Shown: in pieces, positions 45,703-54,577 of the stretch
Position numbering within the stretch: the stretch's first letter is position 1
How the letters are laid out: each line of letters starts with the position of its first letter
Source of the DNA: Actinorhabdospora filicis
Lineage (GTDB): Bacteria; Actinomycetota; Actinomycetes; Mycobacteriales; Micromonosporaceae
Assembly (NCBI RefSeq): GCF_030269765.1
Contig: NZ_BSTX01000002.1
Location: 963,379 to 1,027,378 of the forward strand
DNA: 64,000 nt
Reading direction: 5' to 3'
Program-made: the position numbers and the translations under genes
Notes under the pieces: model-generated
What the model was told of the DNA's origin: nothing
Database searches by the model: none
Seen by the model: only the letters and a program-made list of their open reading frames with translations

Positions 45703-46074
45703 GTGAGCTACGGCATCGATCATGTTCAGCTGGCCATTCCCGCCGGTGGGGAGGAGGCCGCGCGGCCCTTCTACGCCCGGATTCTGGGACTGCGCGAGCT
45801 GGTCAAGCCCCCGGCGCTGGCGGTGCGGGGCGGGGCCTGGTACCGCGGTCCCGGGGACGAGGGCATCGAGCTGCACCTGGGCGTGGAGGCCGATTTCGTC
45901 CCGGCGCGCAAGGCGCACCCGGGGCTGCTGTGGGCCGACCTCGACGGGCTTGCCGCGCGGCTGGAGGCCGGGGGGTTCGAGGTGACCTGGGACAATGAGT
46001 CGATCCCGGGGCGGCGGCGGTTCCACACCTTCGACCCTTTCGGCAACCGCCTGGAGTTTTTGGCCCCGGCCTAG
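45703..46074 (+). CDS. VOC-family (glyoxalase/bleomycin resistance) protein
   Basis: 123-residue vicinal-oxygen-chelate fold protein. GIDHVQLAIPAGGEEAARPFY is the first beta-alpha unit with the metal-binding His, and FDPFGNRLEFLAP the last with the Glu. GTG start with TTGGAGG upstream. It is divergent from acnA with 189 nt between. Members bind metal and act as lyases, dioxygenases or drug-binding proteins; the function here is unknown. Confidence 0.9.
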   Translation: MSYGIDHVQLAIPAGGEEAARPFYARILGLRELVKPPALAVRGGAWYRGPGDEGIELHLGVEADFVPARKAHPGLLWADLDGLAARLEAGGFEVTWDNESIPGRRRFHTFDPFGNRLEFLAPA

Positions 46075-46083
46075 AGAACGTAA

Positions 46084-46111
46084 AGGAGCCCGGCCTGTGG
46101 GCCGGGCTCCT
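46084..46111. terminator. Hairpin between convergent VOC and aldo/keto reductase
   Basis: Perfect 12-bp inverted repeat AGGAGCCCGGCC / GGCCGGGCTCCT with a 4-nt loop, 10 nt after the VOC stop and 15 nt beyond the reductase stop. Confidence 0.85.
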
Positions 46112-46125
46112 GAAAGCGGGGGGTC

Positions 46126-47124
46126 TCAGCGCTCGTCGAGGCCGAGGTCCTGGATGTCGTAGGGGTAGACCTTGGGTTTGTCGCTGGCGGCGTTCAGGCG
46201 CGCCATGTGCTCCCCCGTCAGCGACCATCCCGAGGCGGCGATGTTGCCGGTGTAGTGGTCGAAGGTGCGGGGCCCGATGATGGGGGCGGTGACCCCGGGG
46301 GTCTGCATGAGCCAGCGCAGCGCCACCTGCAGGGCGGGACGCCCGGTCTCGGCGGCCACGGCGTGCAGTTCGTCCAGGACGCGCCAGGTGCGCTCGTTGG
46401 CGTAGAGCTCCCACTTCTCCAGGTGGGTGACCTTGGCGTTGGCGATGCGGGTGCCCTCGGGTGGTGCCTGCATGCCGCGGTGGAAGCGCCCGGCCAGCCA
46501 GCCGGCGCGCAGCGGGCTCCACGGCATCAGCCCCAGGCCCTCGTTGGCGCAGATGGGGGCCAGTTCCCACTCCACCTCGCGGTCGAGCATGTTGTACAGC
46601 GGCTGCAGGGCGGTGTAGGGCTCCCAGCCGCGGGCCAGGGAGGTGTCGATGGACTTCTGCAGCTGCCAGCCGGTGAGGTTGGAGGCGCCGAGGTAGCGGA
46701 CCTTGCCGGCCTTGACCATCAGGTCCAGTGCGCCCAGGGTCTCCTCCAGTGGCGTCACCGGGTCCCAGAAGTGGGTGTAGTACACGTCGATGTGGTCGGT
46801 GCCCAGCCTGCGCAGGCTGGCCTCGACGGCCTTGACCAGGTGCTTGCGGGACAGTCCGTGGTCGTTGCCGCCGGGACCCCAGAACACCTTCGTGGCGATG
46901 ACCAGCTTGTCGCGGTCGCGGCCTTTGAGCCAGCGGCCCAGGATCTCCTCGGAGGCCCCGGAGTGGTAGGCGTCGGCGGTGTCGATGAAGGTCCCGCCGG
47001 CCTCGGCGAAGGCGTCCAGGATCGCCACCGAGGTCTCCTCGTCGGTGTCGCCCCCGAAGTGCATCGCGCCCAGGCACAGCTCGCTGACCCGCAGCCCGGT
47101 CCGGCCCATGTAACGGTATTCCAC
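46126..47124 (-). CDS. Aldo/keto reductase
   Basis: 332-residue NADPH-dependent reductase. The TIM-barrel blocks are [31 protein letters not shown] (catalytic Asp and Tyr), VIATKVFWG (Lys) and YYTHFWDP (His), with the C-terminal [20 protein letters not shown] 47124 has GAGGAAT just upstream. A MerR-type promoter with a perfect palindrome lies 35-65 nt upstream on the minus strand, so it is probably induced by a small reactive compound. The MerR protein is not encoded next to it. Confidence 0.93.
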   Translation of the reverse strand: MEYRYMGRTGLRVSELCLGAMHFGGDTDEETSVAILDAFAEAGGTFIDTADAYHSGASEEILGRWLKGRDRDKLVIATKVFWGPGGNDHGLSRKHLVKAVEASLRRLGTDHIDVYYTHFWDPVTPLEETLGALDLMVKAGKVRYLGASNLTGWQLQKSIDTSLARGWEPYTALQPLYNMLDREVEWELAPICANEGLGLMPWSPLRAGWLAGRFHRGMQAPPEGTRIANAKVTHLEKWELYANERTWRVLDELHAVAAETGRPALQVALRWLMQTPGVTAPIIGPRTFDHYTGNIAASGWSLTGEHMARLNAASDKPKVYPYDIQDLGLDER

Positions 47125-47158
47125 GATATTCCTCGATCCATCTCGTCGCTTCACCGCG

Positions 47159-47189
47159 ACGCTATGACCTGGAGCGCGCTCCAGGTCAA
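47159..47189 (-). promoter_or_regulatory. MerR-type promoter/operator of the aldo/keto reductase
   Basis: On the minus strand TTGACC (47189-47184) and TAGCGT (47164-47159) are 19 nt apart, the long spacer of MerR-activated promoters. The spacer and -35 are covered by a perfect 24-bp palindrome (47165-47188; half-site TGACCTGGAGCG). MerR-family proteins twist such promoters to activate them. Confidence 0.8.
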
Positions 47190-47197
47190 GCCCCGCC

Positions 47198-48409
47198 TCA
47201 CGACCACTGCCCGGAGAACACCGCCCGCCGCAGCGGGCCGATCTTCCCGCACGCGCCCAGAAACACCCTGGCGAAGGCCCGCGGCACCCGCCCCTGGATC
47301 GCCTGCCGCGTGCGCGCCAGCGACGCCGCCACCGCCGCGAACCCGTAATCGCGCATCCCCGCCTCGAAGGCGGCCAGCTCATCGCGCAGCCGGCCACCGG
47401 CCATCGCCCGCCGCAGCGCACCCGACAGGGCCGCCGCATCGCGCAGGGCGGTGTTGGCGCCGACACCACCGGTGGGGGGCATGGCGTGCAGGGCGTCGCC
47501 CAGGACGGTCACCGGGCCACTTCGCCAGGCGCCCACCGGCCGGGCGGCGAAGAACGCGAAAGAGTTCACCGTGGCCGGATCGGTCTCGGCGACCATCCGC
47601 CGCAGCAGCGGATGCCACTGGCGCACGCGCGCTGCCACCGGGTCGCGCGCCGCCTCGCCCGACAGCCCACCGGGGATCACCCCCGACCTGGTCACCAGCG
47701 CCCACAGCAGATAGTCCTCACCCGGCAGGGTGGGATCACGGCGGACGTGGACGGCGGTGAACAGGAAGTCACGCGGCCCCATCACCACGTTGAGGCCACC
47801 GGAAAAGACCTCCGGCAGCCACGACCTGGTCTCCGGCGTCAGCGCCAGCCTCCCACCCGTGCCGGTCGCGCCGGTGTCCACGCGCCCGGCGTGCGGCAGC
47901 AACTGCGCCCGCACCCGCGAGCGCGTGCCGTCGGCGCCCACGAGCAGGTCGGCGTCGAGAGGGGGGCCGTGGGTGAAGTGGGCGCGCACGCCGCCGCCGG
48001 GGAGGGCCTCGTAGTGGGTGAAGTGGCGGCCGAAGTCGACGGTGGCGTCCAGGCCGTGCAGGAGGGTGCGGCGCAGGGTGGCGCGGTCGGCGGCGTGGTG
48101 GCCGCCGGTGATTCCGGCGCGGAAGAGGGTGTCGTCGATCTGGCAGAGGGTGCGCAGGCGCTGGGTGTGGAAGCCGAATCCGGCGGTTCCGGGGTCGCCG
48201 GTGGCGGCGGTGAGGTCGTGCCAGGCCTCAGGGGTCAGGCACCGGCGTAAGGCGGCCGAGCCGGTGGGGTCGATGTGGAGGCGGTAGCCCTGTTCGCGGG
48301 CGGTGGGGGCGGTGTCGCGTTCGCAGACGGTGACCTGGGCGCCGCTGCCGCGCAGGCCCTGGGCCAGGCACAGGCCGCCGATGCCGGCGCCGATGACGGT
48401 GATCTTCAC
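47198..48409 (-). CDS. FAD-dependent monooxygenase
   Basis: 403-residue flavoprotein hydroxylase. It has the FAD Rossmann motif [15 protein letters not shown] at the N-terminus, the DG motif [13 protein letters not shown], and the GD motif [20 protein letters not shown] for FAD ribityl contact. It should use NAD(P)H and O2 to hydroxylate an aromatic or polyketide-like substrate. GTG 48409 lies 7 nt after the TetR gene stop, so the two share one leftward transcript under the TetR operator. Tetracycline-type inactivation is one possibility but not shown. Confidence 0.92.
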   Translation of the reverse strand: MKITVIGAGIGGLCLAQGLRGSGAQVTVCERDTAPTAREQGYRLHIDPTGSAALRRCLTPEAWHDLTAATGDPGTAGFGFHTQRLRTLCQIDDTLFRAGITGGHHAADRATLRRTLLHGLDATVDFGRHFTHYEALPGGGVRAHFTHGPPLDADLLVGADGTRSRVRAQLLPHAGRVDTGATGTGGRLALTPETRSWLPEVFSGGLNVVMGPRDFLFTAVHVRRDPTLPGEDYLLWALVTRSGVIPGGLSGEAARDPVAARVRQWHPLLRRMVAETDPATVNSFAFFAARPVGAWRSGPVTVLGDALHAMPPTGGVGANTALRDAAALSGALRRAMAGGRLRDELAAFEAGMRDYGFAAVAASLARTRQAIQGRVPRAFARVFLGACGKIGPLRRAVFSGQWS

Positions 48410-48416
48410 GGGTGTC

Positions 48417-48902
48417 TCACTTCCGCAGCAGGTCCAGCAGTGCCTTCAGCACCGCCGGGGCGGTGGCCGGGTGGTTTCCGGCGCCTTTGACGGTGGCGAT
48501 GACGAGGTCGGCGTGGACGGGGTGGGGCAGTAGCGCGGTCAGGGAGGCGCGCCAGCGGTCGTCGCGGGGGCCCATGAGGGCGGCGATGGCGGTGTCGCGG
48601 GTGGCGTGCAGGTCCAGTTCGCGCATGAGGGTGAACAGGTCGGGGCGGGTGGTCATGAGCGCGGCCAGGTGCCGCAGGTGCTCGGTGAGGGTCTGGGTGG
48701 GGCCTTCGGCGGGGCGGAAGGCGGCCAGGGCGCGGTCGGCGACGGCCTCGATGAGGTCGGCCTTGGTGGGGAAGTGGTGGTGGAGGGTGGAGTGGTCGAT
48801 GCCGACGGCGGCGGCCACCGCGCGGGTGCGCAGCCCGGCGATGCCGTGGGCGACGATGAGGTCGTGGGCGGCCTCGATGAGCTGTGCGCGGCGTGCGGTC
48901 AT
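48417..48902 (-). CDS. TetR-family regulator
   Basis: 161-residue repressor. The N-terminal helix-turn-helix is RTRAVAAAVGIDHSTLHHHFPTK split as a standard TetR recognition unit, followed by ADLIEAVADRALAAF. The remaining 100 residues are an all-helical ligand domain. The ATG lies 13 nt from a perfect 26-bp palindrome. It leads the FAD monooxygenase gene in one operon, so the pair is likely autoregulated and induced by the monooxygenase substrate. Confidence 0.93.
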   Translation of the reverse strand: MTARRAQLIEAAHDLIVAHGIAGLRTRAVAAAVGIDHSTLHHHFPTKADLIEAVADRALAAFRPAEGPTQTLTEHLRHLAALMTTRPDLFTLMRELDLHATRDTAIAALMGPRDDRWRASLTALLPHPVHADLVIATVKGAGNHPATAPAVLKALLDLLRK

Positions 48903-48914
48903 GCTCCCGACATC

Positions 48915-48940
48915 CTCTCCACCAACCGGTTGGTGGAGAG
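48915..48940. promoter_or_regulatory. Perfect 26-bp TetR operator
   Basis: Every position of the two 13-nt arms pairs; the half-site is CTCTCCACCAACC. It lies 13 nt upstream of the TetR start codon and covers the expected promoter. Confidence 0.85.
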
Positions 48941-48999
48941 CGTAGCGGGGAAAGGCCCGCCCCGTCCAGCACCGACGGCGGCGGGCCCTGAGAGGTCGC

Positions 49000-50472
49000 C
49001 TACCCGGGCAGGCGGGGACCGGCGGCGCGCTGCTCGCCCAGCCAGGTCTCCACCTGCGCCGAGGTGCGCGGCAGCCCGTCGGAGAGGTTGACCGTGCCGT
49101 CGGCGGTGACCAGGATGTCGTCTTCGATGCGCACGCCCACACCCCGCAGCTCGGCCGGCACCAGCTCGTCGTCGGCCTGGAAGTACAGGCCCGGCTCCAC
49201 CGTCACCACGTGACCGGGCTGGAACTCCCCGTCATGGTAGTGCTCGCGGCGGGCGTTGGCGCAGTCGTGGACGTCCAGGCCCAGGAAGTGCCCGTAGCCG
49301 TGCAGGGTCCAGCGGCGGTAGAGCTGGGAGTCGGGCTCCATGGTCGCCTCGACGCTGCCGGTGAGCAGGCCCAGGTCGTGCAGGCCCTCGGCCAGCACCC
49401 GCATGCACACCTGCGTGATGTCCTTGTAGACCACACCCGGCTTGATCGCGTCGATACCGGCCTGCTGGGAGGCGTAGACCAGGTCGTAGACCTGCCGCTG
49501 CAACGGCGTGAAGGAACCCGAGACCGGGACGGTGCGGGTGACATCGGCGGTGTAGAGGTGATTGTTCTCCACTCCCATGTCCATCAGCAGCAGCTCACCG
49601 GGGGTGGTGGCGCCGTCGTTGCGGATCCAGTGCAGCGTCGTGGCGTGCGAACCGGCGCCCACGATCGAGTCGTAGCCCACCCCGTTGCCCTCATGGCGGG
49701 CCCGCAGCGCGAAGACGCCCTCGATGAGCCGCTCACTGACCGCGCCGGTGGCCGGCAGCACCCGGGCGACGTCTTCGAAACCGCGCACGGTGATGTCGAC
49801 GGCCTCCTGCAGCTGCGCGATCTCCCACGCGTCTTTCAGCGCCCGCAGCTCCGAGAGCCGCTCGGCCAGCTCAACGTCGCGCTCGCCCGACCCGGTGACG
49901 GCGACCTTGGCGTCCACATCGGCGTCGAAACCGCGCAGGACCCGCGTGGCGGCCGGCGCCAGATGCTCCAGCACCGACACCAGGCCCGTCACGTTGCGGG
50001 TCTCCACACCCAGCTCCAGCGACTTCTCCTCCAGCGAGTGCGAGCGCCCGATCCACAGCTCGCCGTACTGGGCGGAGCGGAAGAACTCATCGGTCGAGCG
50101 CGACTTGCGCGCCCGCCGGTACAGCACCGCGTCGTGCCCGCCGGCCGTGGCGTGCAGCACCAGCACGCCCTCGGGGTCGTAGTCGCCGGTCAGCCACGCG
50201 AAGTCCGAACCCGCCCGGAACCGGAAGAAGGTGTCGTTGGCGCGCTGCTTTTCACCGCCGGTGGGGATCACCAGCGTCTGGCCGGGGAACAGCTCCGAGA
50301 GGCGAGCGCGGCGCTGGGCGTGGTTGGCGGCCTGGGGGAGGCGGGTGAGGCCGGGGATGGGGGATTCGCCCCAGCCGGTGCGCATGAATTCCAGGAGGCG
50401 GGGCGGGTAGCCGGTGTCGTGTTTGCGTTCGCCTTCGACCGGCTGGGTGGGAACGGTGTTGTCCTCGCTCAC
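49000..50472 (-). CDS. pepP: Xaa-Pro aminopeptidase (aminopeptidase P)
   Basis: 490-residue manganese peptidase removing the N-terminal residue before proline. The N-terminal domain contains the aminopeptidase P block ANDTFFRFRAGSDFAWLTGD. The catalytic domain supplies ligands in LLMDMGVENNHLYTADVTRT, HGYGHFLGLDVHD, VTVEPGLYFQ and GVRIEDDILV. GTG 50472 is preferred over 50508 because GGAGCACC lies upstream. It is divergent from asnB. A second M24 peptidase lies at 25472, with a different length and operon. Confidence 0.96.
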   Translation of the reverse strand: MSEDNTVPTQPVEGERKHDTGYPPRLLEFMRTGWGESPIPGLTRLPQAANHAQRRARLSELFPGQTLVIPTGGEKQRANDTFFRFRAGSDFAWLTGDYDPEGVLVLHATAGGHDAVLYRRARKSRSTDEFFRSAQYGELWIGRSHSLEEKSLELGVETRNVTGLVSVLEHLAPAATRVLRGFDADVDAKVAVTGSGERDVELAERLSELRALKDAWEIAQLQEAVDITVRGFEDVARVLPATGAVSERLIEGVFALRARHEGNGVGYDSIVGAGSHATTLHWIRNDGATTPGELLLMDMGVENNHLYTADVTRTVPVSGSFTPLQRQVYDLVYASQQAGIDAIKPGVVYKDITQVCMRVLAEGLHDLGLLTGSVEATMEPDSQLYRRWTLHGYGHFLGLDVHDCANARREHYHDGEFQPGHVVTVEPGLYFQADDELVPAELRGVGVRIEDDILVTADGTVNLSDGLPRTSAQVETWLGEQRAAGPRLPG

Positions 50473-50690
50473 AGGGGTGCTCCATTTCAGTAAACGGCCG
50501 GGCGTCATTGCAATGTTACTGTGCGGGGGTGTGCACTTCGACGGTATCGCCTGGCGGTGGGCGGCGGGCGGGGTCGGTGCCCGCGGGTGCCGCAGGTCGC
50601 CTTCGGGTGCGCTCCACGGGCGCCGGAGAGATCTCGGTAGTCTCGGTGGGTCGGGCAGAGACCACCCCGTGAAGGGATTACACGTTCAAC

Positions 50691-52643
50691 ATGTGCGGAC
50701 TCCTTACCTTCATCAGCGCCAACGGGACGGCGGGCCTGTTCAAGGGCCCCATCGGGGAGGCCGTGGAGCACCTGCACCACCGCGGGCCCGACGAGACCGG
50801 TGTGGAGCTCATCGACGAGGACGCCGTGCTGGCCCACAAGCGCCTGTCGGTCATCGACGTGGCCAGTTCCCATCAGCCGATGTGGTACGCCGAGGGCCGT
50901 TACGTGATGACGTTCAACGGTGAGATCTACAATTACAAGGAGTTGCGCGCGGAGTTGCAGCGCGACTTCGGGGCGGTCTTTCGCACCGACGGCGACGGTG
51001 AGGTGATCCTGGCCGGGTACCACCACTGGGGCCCGTCGGTGACCTCGCGGCTGCGGGGGATGTTCGCGTTCGTGATCTGGGACCGCGCCGAGCGGCGCGC
51101 CTTCGGTGCCCGCGACCCCTTCGGAATCAAGCCGATGTTCTACCTGCAGACGCCGCAGGGGGTGCTGTTCTCCTCGGAGAAGAAGGCGCTGATGCCGTTC
51201 GTGGACCCCCGCGACATCGACGAGGCGAACCTGTCGCACTACCTGACGCTGCAGTACCCGCCGGAGCCGGGCACGATGCACCGGGCGATCAAGCGGATCG
51301 GCTCGGGCTACCAGGTCGTGTTCGATCCCGGTCAGCCCCACGAGCAGGCGCAGCCGGTGACCTCGGCGCGCTACTACCGCGCCGACTTCCAGCCCCGCCC
51401 GGTCGACGACCCCCGCCGCCTCTACGACGAGATCCTGGAGGTGGTGCGCGAGTCGGTGCGCATCCACATGCGCTCCGACGTGCCGGTGGGCGCGTTCTTG
51501 TCCAGCGGCATCGACTCCACCGGCGTGGTGGCCCTGGCCCGGGAGTTCAACCCCGGCATCTTGACCTTCACCATGGGCTTCGACGTGCCCGGCCACTACA
51601 ACGAGCTCGACGTGGCCCAGGAATCGGCGCGCGACCTGGGCGTCACCTCCATCGGCACCAAGATCGGCGCGCGGGAGATGATGGAGGAGCTGCCCAGGAT
51701 CGTGTGGCACCTCGACGACCCGGTGGCCGACCCGGCCCTGGTGCCGCTGTACTTCGTGGCCAAGAAGGCCGCCGAATACGTCACGGTCGCCATCGGCGGT
51801 GAGGGGGCCGATGAGTTCTTCGGCGGCTACACCATCTACCGCGAGCCGCTGTCGCTGAAAGGCGTGCAGGCCCTGCCGCAGTCGATGCAGTCGGGTCTGC
51901 GCGCGGTCTCCAAGGTCATCCCCGAGGGCGTCAAGGGCAAGAGCTTCCTCCAGCGCGGCACCACGCCCCTGGAGGAGCGCTTCAAGGGCAACGCCACGAT
52001 CTTCGAGGAGGCCGAAAAGCAGCTGCTGATGCGCCGCTACAACCCGGCCGTGCGCTACACCGACGTCACCGGGCCCGTCTACGCCGAATGCCAGGGCCTG
52101 GACCCCACCACGCGCATGCAGTACGTCGACATCTACACCTGGCTGCGCGGCGACATCCTCGTCAAGGCCGACCGGATGTCGATGGCGCACTCCCTGGAGG
52201 TGCGGGTGCCGTTCCTGGACCCCGAGGTCTTCAAGGTCGCCGCCAAGATCCCCCTCGACGAGAAGGTCCCCTCCAAGATCGCCGGGCAGACCAAGCACGC
52301 GCTGCGCATGGCCCTGGCCTCGGTGGTGCCCCCGGCCATCGTCAACCGCGCCAAGATGGGCTTCCCCACCCCCACCCGGGTGTGGCTCAAAGACGAGATG
52401 TTCGCCTGGGCCGACCACATCCTGTCCACCTCCGGCGCGGGGGAGTACCTGGACCTGGGCTACGCCCGCAAGCTCCTGCACGAGCACCGCGCCGGCACCG
52501 CCGACAACTCCCGCAAGGTCTGGACCGTCCTGGTCTTCTGTACCTGGTTCGCCATCTTCGTCGACAAGACCCTCGACCCCGGCATCCGCCGCGCCGACTC
52601 CCAGCTGGCCGCCAAACCCGCCGTCGGGTCGGTGGTCTCCTGA
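50691..52643 (+). CDS. asnB: Glutamine-hydrolysing asparagine synthetase
   Basis: 650-residue enzyme converting aspartate, glutamine and ATP to asparagine. Cys2 after the initiator Met is the glutaminase nucleophile (MCGLLTFISANG). HRGPDETGVE and FNGEIYNY complete the glutaminase pocket. The synthetase half has the ATP PP-loop GAFLSSGIDSTG and GGEGADEFFGGY. The C-terminal 30 residues are a variable tail. It sits alone downstream of a divergent promoter region; TAGTCT at about 50638 could be its -10. Some homologues act in peptide or cell-wall amidation, but no such context is present. Confidence 0.96.
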   Translation: MCGLLTFISANGTAGLFKGPIGEAVEHLHHRGPDETGVELIDEDAVLAHKRLSVIDVASSHQPMWYAEGRYVMTFNGEIYNYKELRAELQRDFGAVFRTDGDGEVILAGYHHWGPSVTSRLRGMFAFVIWDRAERRAFGARDPFGIKPMFYLQTPQGVLFSSEKKALMPFVDPRDIDEANLSHYLTLQYPPEPGTMHRAIKRIGSGYQVVFDPGQPHEQAQPVTSARYYRADFQPRPVDDPRRLYDEILEVVRESVRIHMRSDVPVGAFLSSGIDSTGVVALAREFNPGILTFTMGFDVPGHYNELDVAQESARDLGVTSIGTKIGAREMMEELPRIVWHLDDPVADPALVPLYFVAKKAAEYVTVAIGGEGADEFFGGYTIYREPLSLKGVQALPQSMQSGLRAVSKVIPEGVKGKSFLQRGTTPLEERFKGNATIFEEAEKQLLMRRYNPAVRYTDVTGPVYAECQGLDPTTRMQYVDIYTWLRGDILVKADRMSMAHSLEVRVPFLDPEVFKVAAKIPLDEKVPSKIAGQTKHALRMALASVVPPAIVNRAKMGFPTPTRVWLKDEMFAWADHILSTSGAGEYLDLGYARKLLHEHRAGTADNSRKVWTVLVFCTWFAIFVDKTLDPGIRRADSQLAAKPAVGSVVS

Positions 52644-52683
52644 TGGGCCGTCATGCGGCTGGCGGCGGCCAGTATGCGTCGAC

Positions 52684-52689
52684 TACCGT
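52684..52689 (+). promoter_or_regulatory. Leaderless-type -10 (TACCGT) of the TA-like pair
   Basis: TACCGT ends 7 nt before ATG 52697; there is no ribosome site. It lies 40 nt after the asnB stop and gives the small pair its own promoter. Confidence 0.5.
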
Positions 52690-52696
52690 GTCCGGT

Positions 52697-52969
52697 ATGC
52701 AGAGCAACAGCCAGCGGATCACCGTCACCATGCCGGCCGACCAGGCTGACCAGCTGAAGAGACTCGTCGACGCCGGCGGCGCCGACTCCGTCTCCTCCTA
52801 CGTCGCCGAGGCCGTCAAGGCCCGCCTCGACCGCGACCAGGGCCTGTCGGACCTCCGCGACCTGTTCGACCGCAAAGGACAAGGCCCCACCCCCGAGCAC
52901 CTCGCCTGGGCACGCGAGCTGCTCGGCGTCGAAGACGGCGGCAAACACCACCAGGGCGTCCCCTCGTGA
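52697..52969 (+). CDS. Ribbon-helix-helix-type antitoxin-like protein
   Basis: 90-residue protein. The N-terminus QRITVTMPADQADQL followed by VSSYVAEAVKARLDRD has the beta-strand and two-helix pattern of VapB/ParD-type ribbon-helix-helix antitoxins. The remaining part is polar and likely disordered until it binds its toxin. It overlaps the downstream PIN-like gene by GTGA, the usual order antitoxin-toxin. Its start follows a leaderless-type promoter. Confidence 0.75.
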   Translation: MQSNSQRITVTMPADQADQLKRLVDAGGADSVSSYVAEAVKARLDRDQGLSDLRDLFDRKGQGPTPEHLAWARELLGVEDGGKHHQGVPS

Positions 52970-53361
52970 TCGGTGGCCGCATCCTCGACGCCTCGGCCAT
53001 CATCGGTTTCGCCGCCAGCCGCCCCTACCCGCAGGCGGTGGTGTGGACCGCGGTGGAACAGGGCATGGTCCTGGCCGTCCCCTCCGGAGCCCTCACCGCC
53101 GCCTGGTCGCACGCCCCCCGCCGCGACCGCGACGCCCTCACCGTCCTGCTGGGACTGCCCGTCACGGTGATACTGGACCTCGACCACCGGGCGGCAAAAG
53201 ACATCGGGCTGCTGCTGTCGCGCACCAAACAGCACGGCAACCTCTCCTCCGGGCACGTCGCCTGGTGCGCCCAGCGCCGCCGCGGCTGGCCCATCGTCAC
53301 CGGCGAACCCAACCTGCTGCTGGAAATGGACTCCAGCCTCGAAATCGACCGCCTCCCCTAA
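52966..53361 (+). CDS. PIN-domain-like (VapC-type) putative toxin, possibly degenerate
   Basis: 131-residue protein. ILDASAIIGFA near the start is the first PIN block with the metal-binding Asp. The later block NLSSGHVAWCAQRRRGWPIVTGEP has the right layout of a PIN domain, but positions that are usually Asp are Ser and Glu (normally Dahia..A and T.D), and the Glu of the second motif is not evident. It may therefore have lost RNase activity or use other acidic residues. It is translationally coupled to the antitoxin-like gene and overlaps the next convergent gene by 4 nt. Confidence 0.7.
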   Translation: MIGGRILDASAIIGFAASRPYPQAVVWTAVEQGMVLAVPSGALTAAWSHAPRRDRDALTVLLGLPVTVILDLDHRAAKDIGLLLSRTKQHGNLSSGHVAWCAQRRRGWPIVTGEPNLLLEMDSSLEIDRLP

Positions 53362-53732
53362 AGACCGGCCACGAACCTCTCCCGGTCGACCACCACACGC
53401 TCCACCACACCCTCGGCCAGCAGGCTCACCCCATCGGAGACCCGCACCGAAAACCGCAACCGGCGCCCCTCCACACCCTCAAGACGCGCCGTGGCCGTCA
53501 CATGCGCGCCCACGCCCACCGCGGCCACATGCGACAACTCCACCCGCACACCCACCGACGTCGACCCCGGCGGCAGCCGCCCCGCCGTCACCCCCACACA
53601 CGCCGCCTCCATCAACGCCAGCACCCTGGGCGTACCCAGCACCGGCACATCCCCCGACCCCAGCTGATGGGCCAGATCCCCCTCGGCGACCAGCGCCTCC
53701 ACACCCGACTCCGCGCCCACGACCAGATCCAT
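53358..53732 (-). CDS. FlK-like thioesterase
   Basis: 124-residue hotdog-fold protein. LGTPRVLALMEAACVGV and VGVRVELSHVAA carry the Thr, Glu and His that form the catalytic triad of fluoroacetyl-CoA thioesterase FlK. Homologues are common in bacteria that make no fluoroacetate, so a general acyl-CoA role is more likely. ATG 53732 lies 6 nt after TAGGCT on the minus strand, giving a leaderless transcript divergent from the sirtuin gene. Confidence 0.85.
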   Translation of the reverse strand: MDLVVGAESGVEALVAEGDLAHQLGSGDVPVLGTPRVLALMEAACVGVTAGRLPPGSTSVGVRVELSHVAAVGVGAHVTATARLEGVEGRRLRFSVRVSDGVSLLAEGVVERVVVDRERFVAGL

Positions 53733-53793
53733 CCCCACAGCCTAGGGCGAAGCACCCCCCATGGGCCATTGGGCGGCAACCGGCCACGACGGG

Positions 53794-53799
53794 TACCGT
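53794..53799 (+). promoter_or_regulatory. Leaderless-type -10 (TACCGT) of the sirtuin gene
   Basis: TACCGT ends 6 nt before ATG 53806. The divergent thioesterase gene has TAGGCT 6 nt before its own ATG, so two leaderless promoters lie back to back. Confidence 0.5.
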
Positions 53800-53805
53800 G
53801 CGGCC

Positions 53806-54567
53806 ATGACGCGCACCGCACTCGCCGAGCACCTCCAGGGCACCGGCCGCATCGTCGCCCTCACCGGAGCCGGGATCTCCACCGACTCCGGCATCCCCGA
53901 CTACCGGGGCCCGCAGGGCGTGTGGACCAAAGACCCCACCGCGGCCCGCTACGTCACCCTGGACGCCTACATGAGCGACCCGCAACTGCGCGCCGAATCC
54001 TGGCTGCGCCGCCGCGACCACCCCGCCTGGGCCGCCACCCCCAACGCCGCCCACAAGGCACTGGCCACCCTGGAGAAACGCGGCGACCTCCAGGCCATCG
54101 TCACCCAGAACATCGACGGCCTCCACCAGCGCGCCGGCAACGACCCCCAGCGCGTCATCGAAATCCACGGCAGCCTCTTCGGCGTCCAGTGCATGACCTG
54201 CGACCAGCGCACCACCATGCGCTCGGCCCTCGACCGCGTCGAAGCCGGCGAACCCGACCCCGCCTGCCTGGCATGCGGCGGCATCCTCAAATCGGCCACC
54301 ATCTCCTTCGGGCAGAACCTGGAGACCCCCGTCCTGGAGGCCGCCGTGGCCGCCGCGCAAGCCGCCGACCTGCTCATCGCCATCGGCACCTCCCTCACCG
54401 TCCACCCCGCCGCCGGCCTGGTCGACCTGGCCCTGCGCCACGGGGCGCGCGTCGTGATCTGCAACGCCGAGGCGACCCCGTACGATGCGGTGGCGCACGC
54501 GCTCGTGCGCGAACCCATCGGCGAGGCACTCCCATGGGCGGTCGCGGCGACCGGTGACGACTCCTGA
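53806..54567 (+). CDS. cobB: NAD-dependent protein deacylase (sirtuin)
   Basis: 253-residue sirtuin removing acyl groups from lysines with NAD. The NAD-binding block is VALTGAGISTDSGIPDYRG, TQNIDGLHQRAG holds the nicotinamide-site residues and IEIHGSLFGV the catalytic His. Zinc is bound by CMTC and CLACGG. The ATG at 53806 lies 6 nt after TACCGT. It is followed after 10 nt by a PAP2 gene on the same strand and may be cotranscribed with it. Confidence 0.96.
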   Translation: MTRTALAEHLQGTGRIVALTGAGISTDSGIPDYRGPQGVWTKDPTAARYVTLDAYMSDPQLRAESWLRRRDHPAWAATPNAAHKALATLEKRGDLQAIVTQNIDGLHQRAGNDPQRVIEIHGSLFGVQCMTCDQRTTMRSALDRVEAGEPDPACLACGGILKSATISFGQNLETPVLEAAVAAAQAADLLIAIGTSLTVHPAAGLVDLALRHGARVVICNAEATPYDAVAHALVREPIGEALPWAVAATGDDS

Positions 54568-54577
54568 AGGGCGTTAA

